Position numbers and translations under genes: made by a program
NCBI GenBank assembly: GCA_947495295.1
Contig: CANLYJ010000001.1
Location: forward strand, 992,001-1,056,000
Reading direction: 5' to 3'
Source: an uncultured Paracoccaceae bacterium
GTDB lineage: Bacteria; Pseudomonadota; Alphaproteobacteria; Rhodobacterales; Rhodobacteraceae
Length of the DNA stretch: 64,000 bases
In this document: positions 1 to 8,595 of the stretch, piece after piece
Layout: every line of letters starts with the position of its first letter
Numbering within the stretch: the stretch's first letter is position 1
The notes under the pieces: generated by a model
Told to the model about the DNA's origin: nothing
What the model saw: the letters and a program-made list of their open reading frames with translations, nothing else
Databases searched by the model: none

Positions 1-417
1 GATAGCACGGGCCAGCACCGGTGCGGCACCTTCGGTGCCGATGGCGACCGTGACCGGATCACGGTCAACGATTGCGGGGGTGATGAACTGGCTATCGGCA
101 AGGTTATCGACGATGTTGACCAGCGCGCCTTCGGCATTGGCGATGGCCGATACACGGGCATCTTCGGCGTCATCTTCGTTGGCGGCATAGAAAAGTGCGG
201 CACATAATGCGTCGCCGGGCTCCATCGCCCGTTCGATGATACGCAGTTTGCCTTGGCTGGCCCATTTGTGGATGTCATCGGCGATATCCGCGGCGATGAC
301 GGTCAGATGTGCCTCTGTCTTCATCAAAAGCCGCAGCTTGGCCATGGCTGCATCACCACCGCCGGACAAAACGATGCGGCGGCCTTCGACGGCGAGGAAG
401 ATGGGGAAGTGCTTCAT
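1..417 (-). CDS. cysG: Siroheme synthase, N-terminal part (partial gene)
   Basis: Only the first 139 codons are inside the window; the gene runs off the left edge. The visible part matches the NAD-dependent precorrin-2 dehydrogenase/sirohydrochlorin ferrochelatase domain of CysG. It has an N-terminal Rossmann loop with three glycines at residues 19-21 and a VDN motif at 103-105, whose Asp104 aligns with the catalytic Asp104 of E. coli CysG. The product makes siroheme for sulfite and nitrite reductases in the cytoplasm. In Rhodobacteraceae this gene usually heads a cys gene cluster and is divergent from an Lrp-type regulator, as here. Whether the C-terminal uroporphyrinogen methyltransferase domain is fused cannot be seen. 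Confidence 0.88.
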   Translation of the reverse strand, partial: MKHFPIFLAVEGRRIVLSGGGDAAMAKLRLLMKTEAHLTVIAADIADDIHKWASQGKLRIIERAMEPGDALCAALFYAANEDDAEDARVSAIANAEGALVNIVDNLADSQFITPAIVDRDPVTVAIGTEGAAPVLARAI

Positions 418-511
418 GACGGACCTCTGATTTCTTCCGTTCAATATAGAATAATGTTCTTCCTGTTGCGCCCCCTTGGCGCTAAGTAAGGACGTATGTT
501 CTGGGTTGGCT

Positions 512-540
512 GTATTTTGGACCAGCCGTCCTGAAAATAC
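512..540 (+). promoter_or_regulatory. Inverted repeat just upstream of the Lrp-type gene
   Basis: Arms GTATTTTGGAC (512-522) and GTCCtgAAAATAC (528-540) pair, with a two-base bulge and a 5-base loop. The repeat ends directly before the Shine-Dalgarno GGAG at 541-544. It could be the operator for the regulator itself and for divergent cysG, or a leader hairpin. Lrp/AsnC proteins commonly bind imperfect palindromes in their own promoters; the assignment is inference. Confidence 0.45.
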
Positions 541-552
541 GGAGATCAGAGA

Positions 553-1014
553 ATGTCAGTTCGGATTGATGCGACAGACCGGAAAATCCTTGCCGCATTG
601 CAAGCGGATGCAGCGCAATCATTGGACGAAATTGCGCGCACGGTCGGGTCATCAAAGACCCCGGTTTGGAACAGAATCAAGAAGATGCGCGAGGCTGGGA
701 TCATCGGCCAGCAGACGGTCTTACTGGATGCTGAAGCCTTGGGGTTTGAGGCCTGTTTCTTTGTTCTGATCCGCACGTCCGAGCATGACGCGGACTGGCA
801 AGCCCGGTTTCTGGCGGCCCTGCGATCACGGGCCGAAGTGCAGGAGGCGCACCGGCTGGCAGGCGATATCGACTACATCCTAAAGGTCCGGGTGCAGAAT
901 GCGCGGGCTTATGACACGTTCTATCAGGCGCTGATTTCAGAGGTGAAAGTGCATAATGTGACAGCACTTTTGTCGATGGAAGAAATCAAGGCAACCGTGG
1001 CTCTCCCGTTGTAA
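553..1014 (+). CDS. Lrp/AsnC family transcriptional regulator
   Basis: A 153-residue protein of the usual Lrp length. Residues 1-60 form the AsnC-type winged helix-turn-helix: an IDATDRKILAALQ start, then a recognition region around SSKTPVWNRIKKMREAGII. Residues 70-150 are the RAM/AsnC ligand-binding domain, with a G-x-x-D motif in LAGDIDYILKV. It is divergent from cysG, so it probably controls sulfur assimilation or siroheme genes. The effector is unknown. GGAG lies 8 bases before the ATG. Confidence 0.9.
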   Translation: MSVRIDATDRKILAALQADAAQSLDEIARTVGSSKTPVWNRIKKMREAGIIGQQTVLLDAEALGFEACFFVLIRTSEHDADWQARFLAALRSRAEVQEAHRLAGDIDYILKVRVQNARAYDTFYQALISEVKVHNVTALLSMEEIKATVALPL

Positions 1015-1035
1015 GATGCACCTCTTCTGCTTTCG

Positions 1036-1102
1036 TGAGCATTGTTCAAGAAATCTGTTGACAGCTGGGTCAGCCTTGCCTAAATAGTGTGAACATTGTT
1101 CA
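1036..1102 (+). promoter_or_regulatory. Promoter flanked by two copies of a 13-bp palindromic operator
   Basis: A perfect TTGACA (1058-1063) is followed after 17 bases by a weak -10, TAAATA (1081-1086). Upstream lies TGAGCATTGTTCA (1036-1048). Downstream, over the expected transcription start, lies the exact palindrome TGAACATTGTTCA (1090-1102). The centres are 54 bp apart, about five helical turns, a geometry that suits repression by looping or cooperative dimers. The binding protein is not identifiable here. The promoter should drive the lipoprotein and DUF2145 genes. Confidence 0.6.
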
Positions 1103-1117
1103 TAAATGAGGTAAGCC

Positions 1118-1468
1118 ATGCATATTTTGAAACTCACAGCCGGGATCACTGGTCTGGTCGTCCTGGCGGCCTGTGCCACGCCAAGTGCCCAACATGCCGC
1201 CCAATCTGCTGATCACAGCGCGCAAGCCACTGGCCACGGGGTTAGCGCCGTTGCGGGCTCTGCGGCGACGGTTGCCGCAGTGCCCGTCATGGCGGCGGGT
1301 TCTGTTCTGGCCGTTACGGGTTCGGCGATAGAGCAGGTGGGCACAGCTTCGGCGGACGCCGGATCGCAAGTGTTTGAAGCGGGCGTTTCGCCTGCAAAAC
1401 CAACGGTATGTCATGTGCCTGCTGCGACGAATACGTGTGTTGTCGCTGACGGCCCGCCGCGCTTGTAG
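1118..1468 (+). CDS. Small lipoprotein, function unknown
   Basis: A 116-residue protein with an N-terminal lipoprotein signal. The hydrophobic stretch ends in the lipobox LAAC, with the lipidated cysteine at residue 19, so the mature protein should be anchored in a cell membrane. The rest is rich in Ala, Gly, Ser and Val, with a glycine/alanine-rich segment around residues 40-75. A Cys pair near the C terminus (in TVCHVPAATNTC) could form a disulfide. No known domain is recognised. The next gene starts 15 bases after its stop, so the two are almost certainly cotranscribed from the promoter described just upstream. Confidence 0.72.
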   Translation: MHILKLTAGITGLVVLAACATPSAQHAAQSADHSAQATGHGVSAVAGSAATVAAVPVMAAGSVLAVTGSAIEQVGTASADAGSQVFEAGVSPAKPTVCHVPAATNTCVVADGPPRL

Positions 1469-1483
1469 TTGGAGGTTATTGAA

Positions 1484-2284
1484 ATGAGACATTATATTAA
1501 ACTGATTTTTGTTACCCTGACACTCATGTTGCCATTGCCTGCGATGGCGGGCAGCAGCGCGGCTGCGGACGCCGTCTTGCCAACCGCCGATGTCGTTAGT
1601 TTTGCAAATCGTGTGCAACGTGATCTGGCATCACGAGGGGCGAATGTGGCAATTGTTGCCCGGGTTGGTCGCGACCCATCGTTATTGCCCGATGGTATCA
1701 GATATACCCATGTGGCTTTCTGGGTCTATTCCCGGATCACGCGTGCCGATGGCAGCACCGGTATGGGGTACCGCGTCTACAACCTGTATCAAACCGCCGG
1801 TGACCTGACCCGCAGCGAATTGGTGCAGGACACCCCGGCAGATTTCTTTGCGGCGGCACATCGGCTGGATGCGGGCGTCATTATTCCTGATCCACGGTTG
1901 CAGCAAAAACTGCTAAATGTGATTGCAAGCCCAACCTACGCCCGGCTGCACAACCCGTCCTATTCGGTATTGGCCAATCCCGCGACCCGTCAGTTTCAGA
2001 ACTGTACGGAGCATACTTTGGATGTGGTGATGGCCGCGCTTTATGACACAACTGATCCGACGCAGATCAAGGCGAATGTCGCTGCCCATTTTGCAGGTCA
2101 GCCGGTTCGGTTGAATGGATTGCAGCGGCTGTTGGCGCCTGCCGCATCACAGGCCTTGACCACAGCAGATCATGGTCGTGCGGTCCGTACCGCGACTTTC
2201 GGTGCGATTGCCGGGTTTATGCAAAGTCATGATCTGGATGATAGCGTCTATCGGGTCACGCCGGACAAGGTGCTGCGATTTTAA
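1484..2284 (+). CDS. DUF2145 family exported protein
   Basis: A 266-residue protein. I chose the ATG at 1484 over the upstream in-frame TTG at 1469 because GGAGG (1471-1475) precedes it by 8 bases and the product then begins with a clean 22-residue Sec signal peptide ending AMA. The body matches my memory of the DUF2145 family: a VAIVARVGRD segment, a YTHVAFWVY segment, and a central conserved Cys in the NCTEHTLDVV motif. The Cys/His pairing recalls thiol hydrolase folds, but no activity is proved. It shares an operon with the preceding lipoprotein, so a joint envelope role is likely. Confidence 0.72.
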   Translation: MRHYIKLIFVTLTLMLPLPAMAGSSAAADAVLPTADVVSFANRVQRDLASRGANVAIVARVGRDPSLLPDGIRYTHVAFWVYSRITRADGSTGMGYRVYNLYQTAGDLTRSELVQDTPADFFAAAHRLDAGVIIPDPRLQQKLLNVIASPTYARLHNPSYSVLANPATRQFQNCTEHTLDVVMAALYDTTDPTQIKANVAAHFAGQPVRLNGLQRLLAPAASQALTTADHGRAVRTATFGAIAGFMQSHDLDDSVYRVTPDKVLRF

Positions 2285-2320
2285 GTATTGGGCCCCGCTG
2301 AAGATCGGATTCGGCGGGTC

Positions 2321-2737
2321 CTAACGTCCTGTTGCAAGCAGACTGGACACTTTGTTGATAAGTTCTTCTTTTGATGCGGGTTTCGGGCAGATTGCAGCGC
2401 CCGGAAAACGCGTTTCGAGGTTTTCCAAAGTGCCGTGCCCCGAATGAAAGACGATGGGAATGTTGCGTTTGACCAATGCTTCTGCAAACGGGAAGACCGA
2501 CACCCCGCGCAGATCGATATCAAGGATGGCGATGTCAGTTTCATCCTGGTCGAATGTCTCAAACGCCTGTTCCAACGTCCCCGCTGGCCCGATGGCGGCA
2601 GCACCCGCATCACCGAAAGTGTCCATCAGGTCGAAGGCGATCAGCATCTCATCTTCGACGATCAGTACCTTCTTGCCAATCAGTGGCCTTTGTTCATCTT
2701 GTTCGCTCATCTGCGGTGCTCCATCAGGGTCGGACAT
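2321..2737 (-). CDS. Single-domain response regulator (receiver)
   Basis: A 138-residue protein consisting only of a CheY-like receiver. The acidic pair is E28/D29, the phosphoacceptor is Asp73 in ILDIDL, the switch serine is Ser99 in FHSGHG, and the conserved Lys is K119 in CPKP. The ATG at 2737 is preferred (GAGG about 10 bases upstream); a TTG at 2746 overlapping the kinase stop is the alternative. It is translationally coupled to the upstream HWE kinase and is its probable phosphorylation target. With no output domain, it must act through protein contacts, as in other HWE kinase-receiver pairs. Confidence 0.88.
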   Translation of the reverse strand: MSDPDGAPQMSEQDEQRPLIGKKVLIVEDEMLIAFDLMDTFGDAGAAAIGPAGTLEQAFETFDQDETDIAILDIDLRGVSVFPFAEALVKRNIPIVFHSGHGTLENLETRFPGAAICPKPASKEELINKVSSLLATGR

Positions 2738-2742
2738 ATTGA

Positions 2743-4134
2743 TCAAGCCTCAATTCGGTCTTGGGGCTGTTGCGAAAAAGGTATCGCTAATGTGCAGTTC
2801 AGGCCTTCATTTGTCCATTCTTGGTTAAGTGTCGCGTTCAATTGATGCGCGGATATCGTCATCAACCGGGTGCCAAAACCGGTGACTTTGGGCGTTTTCG
2901 TATCCTCGGGCACAGCGTTCTGTTCTGACCAGACAAGTTTGATTACGACGCGTCCGTTATCATCGGTTTCTTGGCCCCAGTTAACAGAAACCCGACCATC
3001 TGGGGTACGCAACGCCCCGTATTTGGATGCGTTGGTCGCCAACTCGTTGATGATCAAGCTCAGCGGACTGATGTCATTGACCGCAATAGGGAGGATGTCA
3101 CCTTCGATCTGGATCGTCTTTTCGCCCTTTGCAAAGGGAACAAGTGCCTGACTGACAAGCGTGTGCAGATCAACCGTCTTGTCGTTTTCGGGCTCCATCG
3201 ACAGGGCATATGCCTTGGCCAAAGCGTCAATCCGCGAGCAGATCTTGTCAGCCAGCCCGACATTGGTGCGCGCCAGCCGAAAACTGAGCCGGACGAGTCC
3301 CTGGATGATCGAGAACAGGTTTTTGACCCGGTGATGCAGCTCGCGTGTCAGGTGGCGCTCTTTTTCCTGCGCTTCGAACCGTTCAGTGATATCACGGTCG
3401 ATCTGTAGCAATAATGTGCGCCCGCCTGATACCTCAACCCGCTGGATGTTGGTTGAGGTGATCAAAACCTTGCCGTTGCGGGTTCTGCGTTTGGTATCGC
3501 CGGTCCAGGTTTTGCCAGCATCAAGAATAGCCCGGATTTCATGCATTGAAACGTCGAATTCCGCCTGCGTTAGCATGTTTGGGTCTTGCCCGATGGCATC
3601 GGTCTCTGGGATGCCGTACATCGCCTCGGCCCCCTGGTTCCAGCGTAACACGCCGCCATCCTCGGAATAGGCGAGGATCGCGTCGCTGGACAGTTCCAGC
3701 ATCTGACTGAGCTGCCGGTCGATTTCCATCGCCCGCGTGTCATGTATAATCGTGTGCGACCCCAACATGCGTTTGGGCACACCGTCTTTGCGCACGGCAA
3801 CACCCCGGCAACGCACAGTCACCGTGCCCCCGTCAGATGTCTTGTAACGGACCAGTTGATCATAGGGAAAAGACGGATCGTCGCAATGCTGTTTGAAATT
3901 CTGTAGGGCGGTTTCGCCGTCTTCGGGGAAAATCAGGTTTTGCCATTCGGATGCGAGGTGCTTTCGCTGTGCCGGATCAAACCCCAAGGCGTGCCAAAAA
4001 CCGGCACTCATGTATTCGTTTTCAGGGTTCTCCAGGTCCCAGAACCAAAAGCCGTCGCAGGCACTGGAATCCAGAAAAGCGAACGCTTCTGGTTGTCCCA
4101 AGAAGGCACCAAGTTCTTTTTCCAGGTAGTGCAT
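2743..4134 (-). CDS. PAS-PAS sensor histidine kinase, HWE family
   Basis: A 463-residue protein with no signal peptide or membrane segment, so a soluble sensor. Two PAS folds cover about residues 20-135 and 140-255. The dimerisation/phosphoacceptor region carries ELHHRVKN at 265-272 (His268 probable phosphoacceptor). The N box is INELATNASKYG (362-373), and a W-S-E at 402-404 fits the HWE signature. The first PAS lacks an obvious flavin-binding NCRFLQ motif, so blue-light sensing is not supported. The receiver gene follows with an almost immediate start, forming a two-gene signalling operon. The input signal is unknown. Confidence 0.87.
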   Translation of the reverse strand: MHYLEKELGAFLGQPEAFAFLDSSACDGFWFWDLENPENEYMSAGFWHALGFDPAQRKHLASEWQNLIFPEDGETALQNFKQHCDDPSFPYDQLVRYKTSDGGTVTVRCRGVAVRKDGVPKRMLGSHTIIHDTRAMEIDRQLSQMLELSSDAILAYSEDGGVLRWNQGAEAMYGIPETDAIGQDPNMLTQAEFDVSMHEIRAILDAGKTWTGDTKRRTRNGKVLITSTNIQRVEVSGGRTLLLQIDRDITERFEAQEKERHLTRELHHRVKNLFSIIQGLVRLSFRLARTNVGLADKICSRIDALAKAYALSMEPENDKTVDLHTLVSQALVPFAKGEKTIQIEGDILPIAVNDISPLSLIINELATNASKYGALRTPDGRVSVNWGQETDDNGRVVIKLVWSEQNAVPEDTKTPKVTGFGTRLMTISAHQLNATLNQEWTNEGLNCTLAIPFSQQPQDRIEA

Positions 4135-4236
4135 TCTAGAGGCCTACACGTTTTAGCTACATTATGGAAATCATAACAACTTAAGCGTGTTTAGCGTTGG
4201 AACCTGATTGCGTCAATATGGCGACCGTGCGCTGCA

Positions 4237-5406
4237 TTAACCATTCGGAGAGACGACCAAGTCCTTAAGGCCGTGAAAGTGGTAAACATTGGCATATTGC
4301 GCGGTCTCGGTGATAGACAGTTTTGGGCAACGTTCGAACAGCACGCTGAGCGCAATTTGCAGTTCCAGCCGCGCAAGTGGTGCCCCCACGCAAAAATGGA
4401 TCCCGCCGCCGAAACTGGTGTTTTGTGGTCCCTTGCGATTTGGGTCGAATATGTCAGGCGCCGCATAGGCATTGGGATCGCGGTTGGCCGCAGCAAGCAA
4501 GCACGCGATCTGGTCGCCGCGTTTGAATTGCTGTCCGTGCAGTTCGACATCCTCATAAACCCAGCGCGTGAACATATGCAGGGGCGGATCGAAACGGATA
4601 ACCTCCTCAACCGTTGAAGGTGAGATCGTGCGGATGTCCCTTTCAAGAAGCGTTTTGACACCATTGCCAAGCGTGTGGACCGTGGCCTCATGCCCTGCGT
4701 TCAGCAAAAGGATGCAGGTCGTGATCAACTCATCCTCGCTGAGTTTGTCACCGGCTTGTTCTGCGGCGATCAATGTCGAAATCAGATCACCGCCCGGTGT
4801 CTTGCGCCTTTGGTTGATATAATCCCGCATAAAGGCACTGAATTCAGCACTGGCCAGGGCTGCGGCATCTTCGATGGCCTGGCTTCGTCCGGCCTGATAC
4901 ATCGCGACCATCGCGTTCGACCAGCGCAACAGATCATCGGCATAAGTTTCAGGCACGCCCAGCAAGCGGCAAATGATGATGACGGGAACAGGCTGGGCAT
5001 AGTGTTTGAGCAGATCAAATGGCTGATCGGGGAACTGATCGATCAGATGGTGGCAAAGCCGCCGAATCCCCGGTTCCAGTGCGGCAATCGTCCGGCTGGT
5101 GAAAGCGCGCAGCACAAGCGCGCGCAGCCTGGTGTGGCGTGGCGGTTCCAGTTCCAGCATCGAATGCGCCTCAATCGCGTAAAACGGGCGCAAGTGGTCG
5201 GGCGTGTCCGGCGCCAGTTCTGCGGGGCATTCCCGACCCATGCGTTTGTCGCGCAAGACCGCATGAACTGCCTTGTGACTGACCGCACAAGCCATGTCAT
5301 AATCCTGCCACCAGAAAAAGTCGCCCGTCGCCCGGGCCTGATCATAAAACGGGTAGGGGTTCTGGACGAAATTCGGGTCGGTGGGGGATTGGTTAAATCT
5401 TTGCAT
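4237..5406 (-). CDS. Cytochrome P450
   Basis: A 389-residue bacterial-type soluble P450 that would oxidise a small substrate using electrons from a ferredoxin. The I-helix motif AGHEAT lies at 237-242, the ExxR pair at Glu268/Arg271, and the heme-binding loop FGGGIHFCVG at 332-341 with thiolate Cys339. The start at 5406 is chosen because it leaves room for the divergent kinase gene; an upstream in-frame start at 5469 would overlap that gene. No ferredoxin or reductase gene adjoins it, so redox partners must be encoded elsewhere. Substrate cannot be deduced. Confidence 0.92.
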   Translation of the reverse strand: MQRFNQSPTDPNFVQNPYPFYDQARATGDFFWWQDYDMACAVSHKAVHAVLRDKRMGRECPAELAPDTPDHLRPFYAIEAHSMLELEPPRHTRLRALVLRAFTSRTIAALEPGIRRLCHHLIDQFPDQPFDLLKHYAQPVPVIIICRLLGVPETYADDLLRWSNAMVAMYQAGRSQAIEDAAALASAEFSAFMRDYINQRRKTPGGDLISTLIAAEQAGDKLSEDELITTCILLLNAGHEATVHTLGNGVKTLLERDIRTISPSTVEEVIRFDPPLHMFTRWVYEDVELHGQQFKRGDQIACLLAAANRDPNAYAAPDIFDPNRKGPQNTSFGGGIHFCVGAPLARLELQIALSVLFERCPKLSITETAQYANVYHFHGLKDLVVSPNG

Positions 5407-5467
5407 GACGCGTAGCTTTGGGCCACCTGTCTGGTCTTTGCAAGGGGCGGTGGATAAGCTGCGGCGC

Positions 5468-7237
5468 ATGCGTCAATTGCTTCGCCCTCGCTTGCTGATC
5501 ATTACCGGATTTCTGGCGGCTGTCATGGCCTTTGCCGGTGGGGTTTGGTGGTATGGCTATGTGTCGGCGCTGGCACAACTTGACCAGCGCGCCCGATCAG
5601 ATCTGGCGCTTGCCTCGGACAGTTTGACCGGCGAATTGCGGCGCTATCGCGAGTTATCTGTACTGACGGCCGATCACCCGCAATTGCGCGCCGTGATGGA
5701 TGGTGTGGCGCCTGCCACGACACTGCGCCCCGTCCTGCAAGAGATTGCAGATAAAACCGGGGCCTTGGATATTATTCTGGTGGACGTGTCCGGTAGTGCG
5801 CTGGTCGCCACAGAAGAGGCCCCAAATGTCGATCATGCTGGTCGCGCCTACTTTGAACGGGCGCTGGATGGCGCGCTGGGTTTCTATCATCTGTTCAGCG
5901 AGGCTTATCAGCGTCGCGCCTTTGTCTTTGCCGCCCCCGTCTTTTCCGAACAGGGACCGGTTGAAGGCGCGCTGGTTGTCTATGCCGATGTTGAACCTGT
6001 TGAGGCGACATGGCGCGGTGCCCGCCCTGCGGTATTTTTCACAGATCAGCGTGGTGTGATTTTTCTATCCAACCGGTCGGAACTGGTGTTTCGGTCCCGT
6101 GTTGGCGATCCGGTGCAGAAGCTGGAATATCCGCCCGATAGCGTGACCCCATTTGTGCGTTATTCTGAAGATCTGGTCAGCGGCTACGAGGTTTGGGACG
6201 TGGACGGGGGTCGTTATCTGCCAACGCGCGCATTGCATCTGACCCTCGACTTGCCAGTTGTCGGGATGACGGGGGAAGTGCTGGTTGATGTGGCCCCGGC
6301 GCGCCAACTGGCCAGCCTGCAGGCGGCCATTGCTGCTGCGGTCTGTTTGGCCTTTGGCACGCTATTGTTTGTGGTGGCGCAACGCCGACGCACCTTGGCT
6401 GTGTTGAACACCAAACTGGAACGCCGGGTGCGTGACCGTACTGCCGACCTCCAAGCGCTGAACGCTGATCTGCGGCGCGAGGTGGCCGAACGCAAGGCCG
6501 CCGAACAGCGGTTGCAAAAAGCGCAGGACGAACTGGTGCAGGCGGGCAAGCTGTCAGCGCTGGGCCAGATGTCAGCGGGTATCAGTCATGAACTGAATCA
6601 ACCACTGACCGCGATCAGGTCGTTTGCCGAGAATGCCCAAGGGTTTCTGGAGCGCGATAAACCGCAGGTCGCTTCGCATAATCTGGGCCGCATCTCGGAG
6701 TTGACGCGCCGCATGGGCCGTATCATCAACAATCTGCGTGCCTTTGCCAGGCAAGAGGATGAACCACCCATAAATGTTGATTTGCCAGGGGTGATTGATG
6801 CGGTGCTAGAGATGGTTGGCCCGCGTGCTGCCCAAACTGGTGTGGCACTGCACTGGGTTCGCCCTGACACACCGGTGATCGTGCGCGGCGGGGAGGTGCG
6901 TTTGCAGCAGGTCGTGTTGAACCTTGTGTCCAACGGTATGGACGCGATGGAAGACAGCGAGCCCAAAAACATCTTTATCTCGGTTGCGCAGACGGGTGGC
7001 CGGACGACCCTGTCGGTGCGCGACACCGGTCCGGGAATCGCTGAGCCGGAGAAGATTTTTGATCCGTTCTATTCCACCAAAGCCGTTGGTGCGGCAGAGG
7101 GGATGGGGCTGGGCCTATCGATTTCCTACGGGCTGGTGCAAAGCTTTGGTGGTGCGATCCGCGGTCGCAATCATCCTGATGGCGGGGCTGTCTTTACCGT
7201 GGAACTGGATACTGTCCTGCAAGAGGCTGCCGCATGA
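5468..7237 (+). CDS. dctB: DctB-type C4-dicarboxylate sensor histidine kinase
   Basis: A 589-residue membrane kinase. The N terminus has a transmembrane segment (about 10-30), a periplasmic double-Cache-like region (about 35-280) and a second segment (about 285-310), then a coiled linker. The HisKA box GISHELNQPLTAIRSF follows with His374, and an ATPase domain with DTGPGI and GLGLSISYGL. This is the DctB layout: no HAMP, periplasmic dicarboxylate sensing. The start at 5468 avoids overlap with the divergent P450 gene; earlier in-frame starts at 5381 and 5405 are less likely. Its stop overlaps the dctD start (ATGA), so the pair is cotranslated. Confidence 0.88.
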   Translation: MRQLLRPRLLIITGFLAAVMAFAGGVWWYGYVSALAQLDQRARSDLALASDSLTGELRRYRELSVLTADHPQLRAVMDGVAPATTLRPVLQEIADKTGALDIILVDVSGSALVATEEAPNVDHAGRAYFERALDGALGFYHLFSEAYQRRAFVFAAPVFSEQGPVEGALVVYADVEPVEATWRGARPAVFFTDQRGVIFLSNRSELVFRSRVGDPVQKLEYPPDSVTPFVRYSEDLVSGYEVWDVDGGRYLPTRALHLTLDLPVVGMTGEVLVDVAPARQLASLQAAIAAAVCLAFGTLLFVVAQRRRTLAVLNTKLERRVRDRTADLQALNADLRREVAERKAAEQRLQKAQDELVQAGKLSALGQMSAGISHELNQPLTAIRSFAENAQGFLERDKPQVASHNLGRISELTRRMGRIINNLRAFARQEDEPPINVDLPGVIDAVLEMVGPRAAQTGVALHWVRPDTPVIVRGGEVRLQQVVLNLVSNGMDAMEDSEPKNIFISVAQTGGRTTLSVRDTGPGIAEPEKIFDPFYSTKAVGAAEGMGLGLSISYGLVQSFGGAIRGRNHPDGGAVFTVELDTVLQEAAA

Positions 7238-8460
7238 CGCGCCGTGTTCTGCTTGTTGATGATGACCGCGATATTCGCGAGGCACTGGGCCAAACGCTGG
7301 AATTGGCCGATTTGGCCCCAACTGTTGCCGGTTCATTTGTCGAAGCCAAGGATCACCTGGATCCCAGTTTTGATGGTGTTGTGGTGTCCGATATTCGTAT
7401 GCCCGGTCGTGATGGCTTCTACCTTCTTGACTATGCGCGTGAAACGGACCCGGAGATGCCGGTGATCCTGCTGACGGGCGAGGCGGATATTCCAATGGCA
7501 GTGCGCGCGATGTCAGCCGGGGCTTATGATTTTCTGGAAAAACCCTGCGCCCCGCGAGATTTCATCGCCGTGATTGAACGGGCCTTGGCGGCGCGCGCGC
7601 TCGTCCTTGAAAACCGGCGATTGAAATCAGAGTTGGAGGCGGGAGATGCGGCGGCGCGTATGTTGTTTGGGCATTCGTCGCTGGCCGAGGAATTACGAGA
7701 CCAAGCCCGCGCTGTTGCTCGCGCAGGAACAGAAGCCCTGATCCTGGGCGAGCCGGGGTCGGGGACTTCCAAAATTGCGGAGGTTATTCACCTGCTATCG
7801 CCTGACGCCGCGCATCCATTTGTGAAAAGGGCGGCGGCATCTTTGGATGAGGCGGGGCTGGCTGCGGCCCTCAGGCAAGCCAAAGACGGCACGCTTTACA
7901 TTGATGAAGTGACCGGGCTGGGCCCTGCCGTGCAATTGGTCCTGCTGGATCGCTTGGAGGCGGGCGAGCCAAGCCGTGTTCTGGCCGGAACAACCCGCAA
8001 CATCGCAGATGCGATGGGCCATGGCAGCTTCAGCGCAGAGCTGTTTTATCGGCTGGACATGATGCGCGTGCGTGTGCCGGCCCTGCGTGAACGTCCCGAG
8101 GACATTCCGGTGCTGTTCCAGCATTACGTGGCTCAGGCCTGCGAGCAGGCGAATTTGCCAATACCCGAGATTACGCCGGATCATACTGCGCGCCTGATGG
8201 CGCAGGATTGGCCCGGCAATGCGCGCGCCTTGATGAATGTCGCGATGCGCTTTGCGATGGGACTGGATGAAAGCGACGGGCAGGTCGGTGCCGGTCTTGC
8301 GGCCCAGATGGCGCAGGTCGAACGATCTTTGCTGATTGCCGCCCTACGCCGTCATAATGGGCGCGTGACGCAGGTCGCCCGCGACCTGCAGCTGCCACGC
8401 AAGACCTTCTATGACAAGCTAACCAAACATGGTTTGCGTGCGGAGGATTTTCGCAACTAA
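7234..8460 (+). CDS. dctD: DctD-like response regulator with degenerate AAA+ domain
   Basis: A 408-residue protein, shorter than classical DctD (about 440-450). The receiver (1-120) is intact: D10/D11, phosphoacceptor Asp53, Lys103. The AAA+ region is eroded. The Walker A position reads GEPGSGTS (172-179), with Thr178 where the ATP-binding Lys belongs. The GAFTGA sigma-54 contact loop is absent: the segment between PFVKRAA (195-201) and Walker B GTLYIDE (219-225) is too short. The arginine-rich FYRLDMMRVRVPALRER (271-287) and WPGN (327-330) remain. A Fis-type HTH ends the protein (about 366-398). It is coupled to dctB and probably regulates the downstream transporter without sigma-54. Confidence 0.87.
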   Translation: MTRRVLLVDDDRDIREALGQTLELADLAPTVAGSFVEAKDHLDPSFDGVVVSDIRMPGRDGFYLLDYARETDPEMPVILLTGEADIPMAVRAMSAGAYDFLEKPCAPRDFIAVIERALAARALVLENRRLKSELEAGDAAARMLFGHSSLAEELRDQARAVARAGTEALILGEPGSGTSKIAEVIHLLSPDAAHPFVKRAAASLDEAGLAAALRQAKDGTLYIDEVTGLGPAVQLVLLDRLEAGEPSRVLAGTTRNIADAMGHGSFSAELFYRLDMMRVRVPALRERPEDIPVLFQHYVAQACEQANLPIPEITPDHTARLMAQDWPGNARALMNVAMRFAMGLDESDGQVGAGLAAQMAQVERSLLIAALRRHNGRVTQVARDLQLPRKTFYDKLTKHGLRAEDFRN

Positions 8461-8595
8461 GGCGTGCGTAGGCGCGACCTTCTGCCACGCCTTGGCGCGC
8501 ACGGGTTTGTGATATGATTCTGTTGTGACTGATATCGCTAACGGACCAGTAAGGGTTCCGGGCGGTTTTAGACGTGGCACAAGGGAGGGACGTTC

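Noticed and set aside
2281..2320. Terminator between DUF2145 and the receiver gene
   Set aside because: An imperfect GC-rich hairpin is present, but it has mismatches and no T-tract on either strand; too weak to call.
2743..4134. LOV blue-light sensor kinase
   Set aside because: PAS domains are present, but the flavin-binding cysteine motif is missing.
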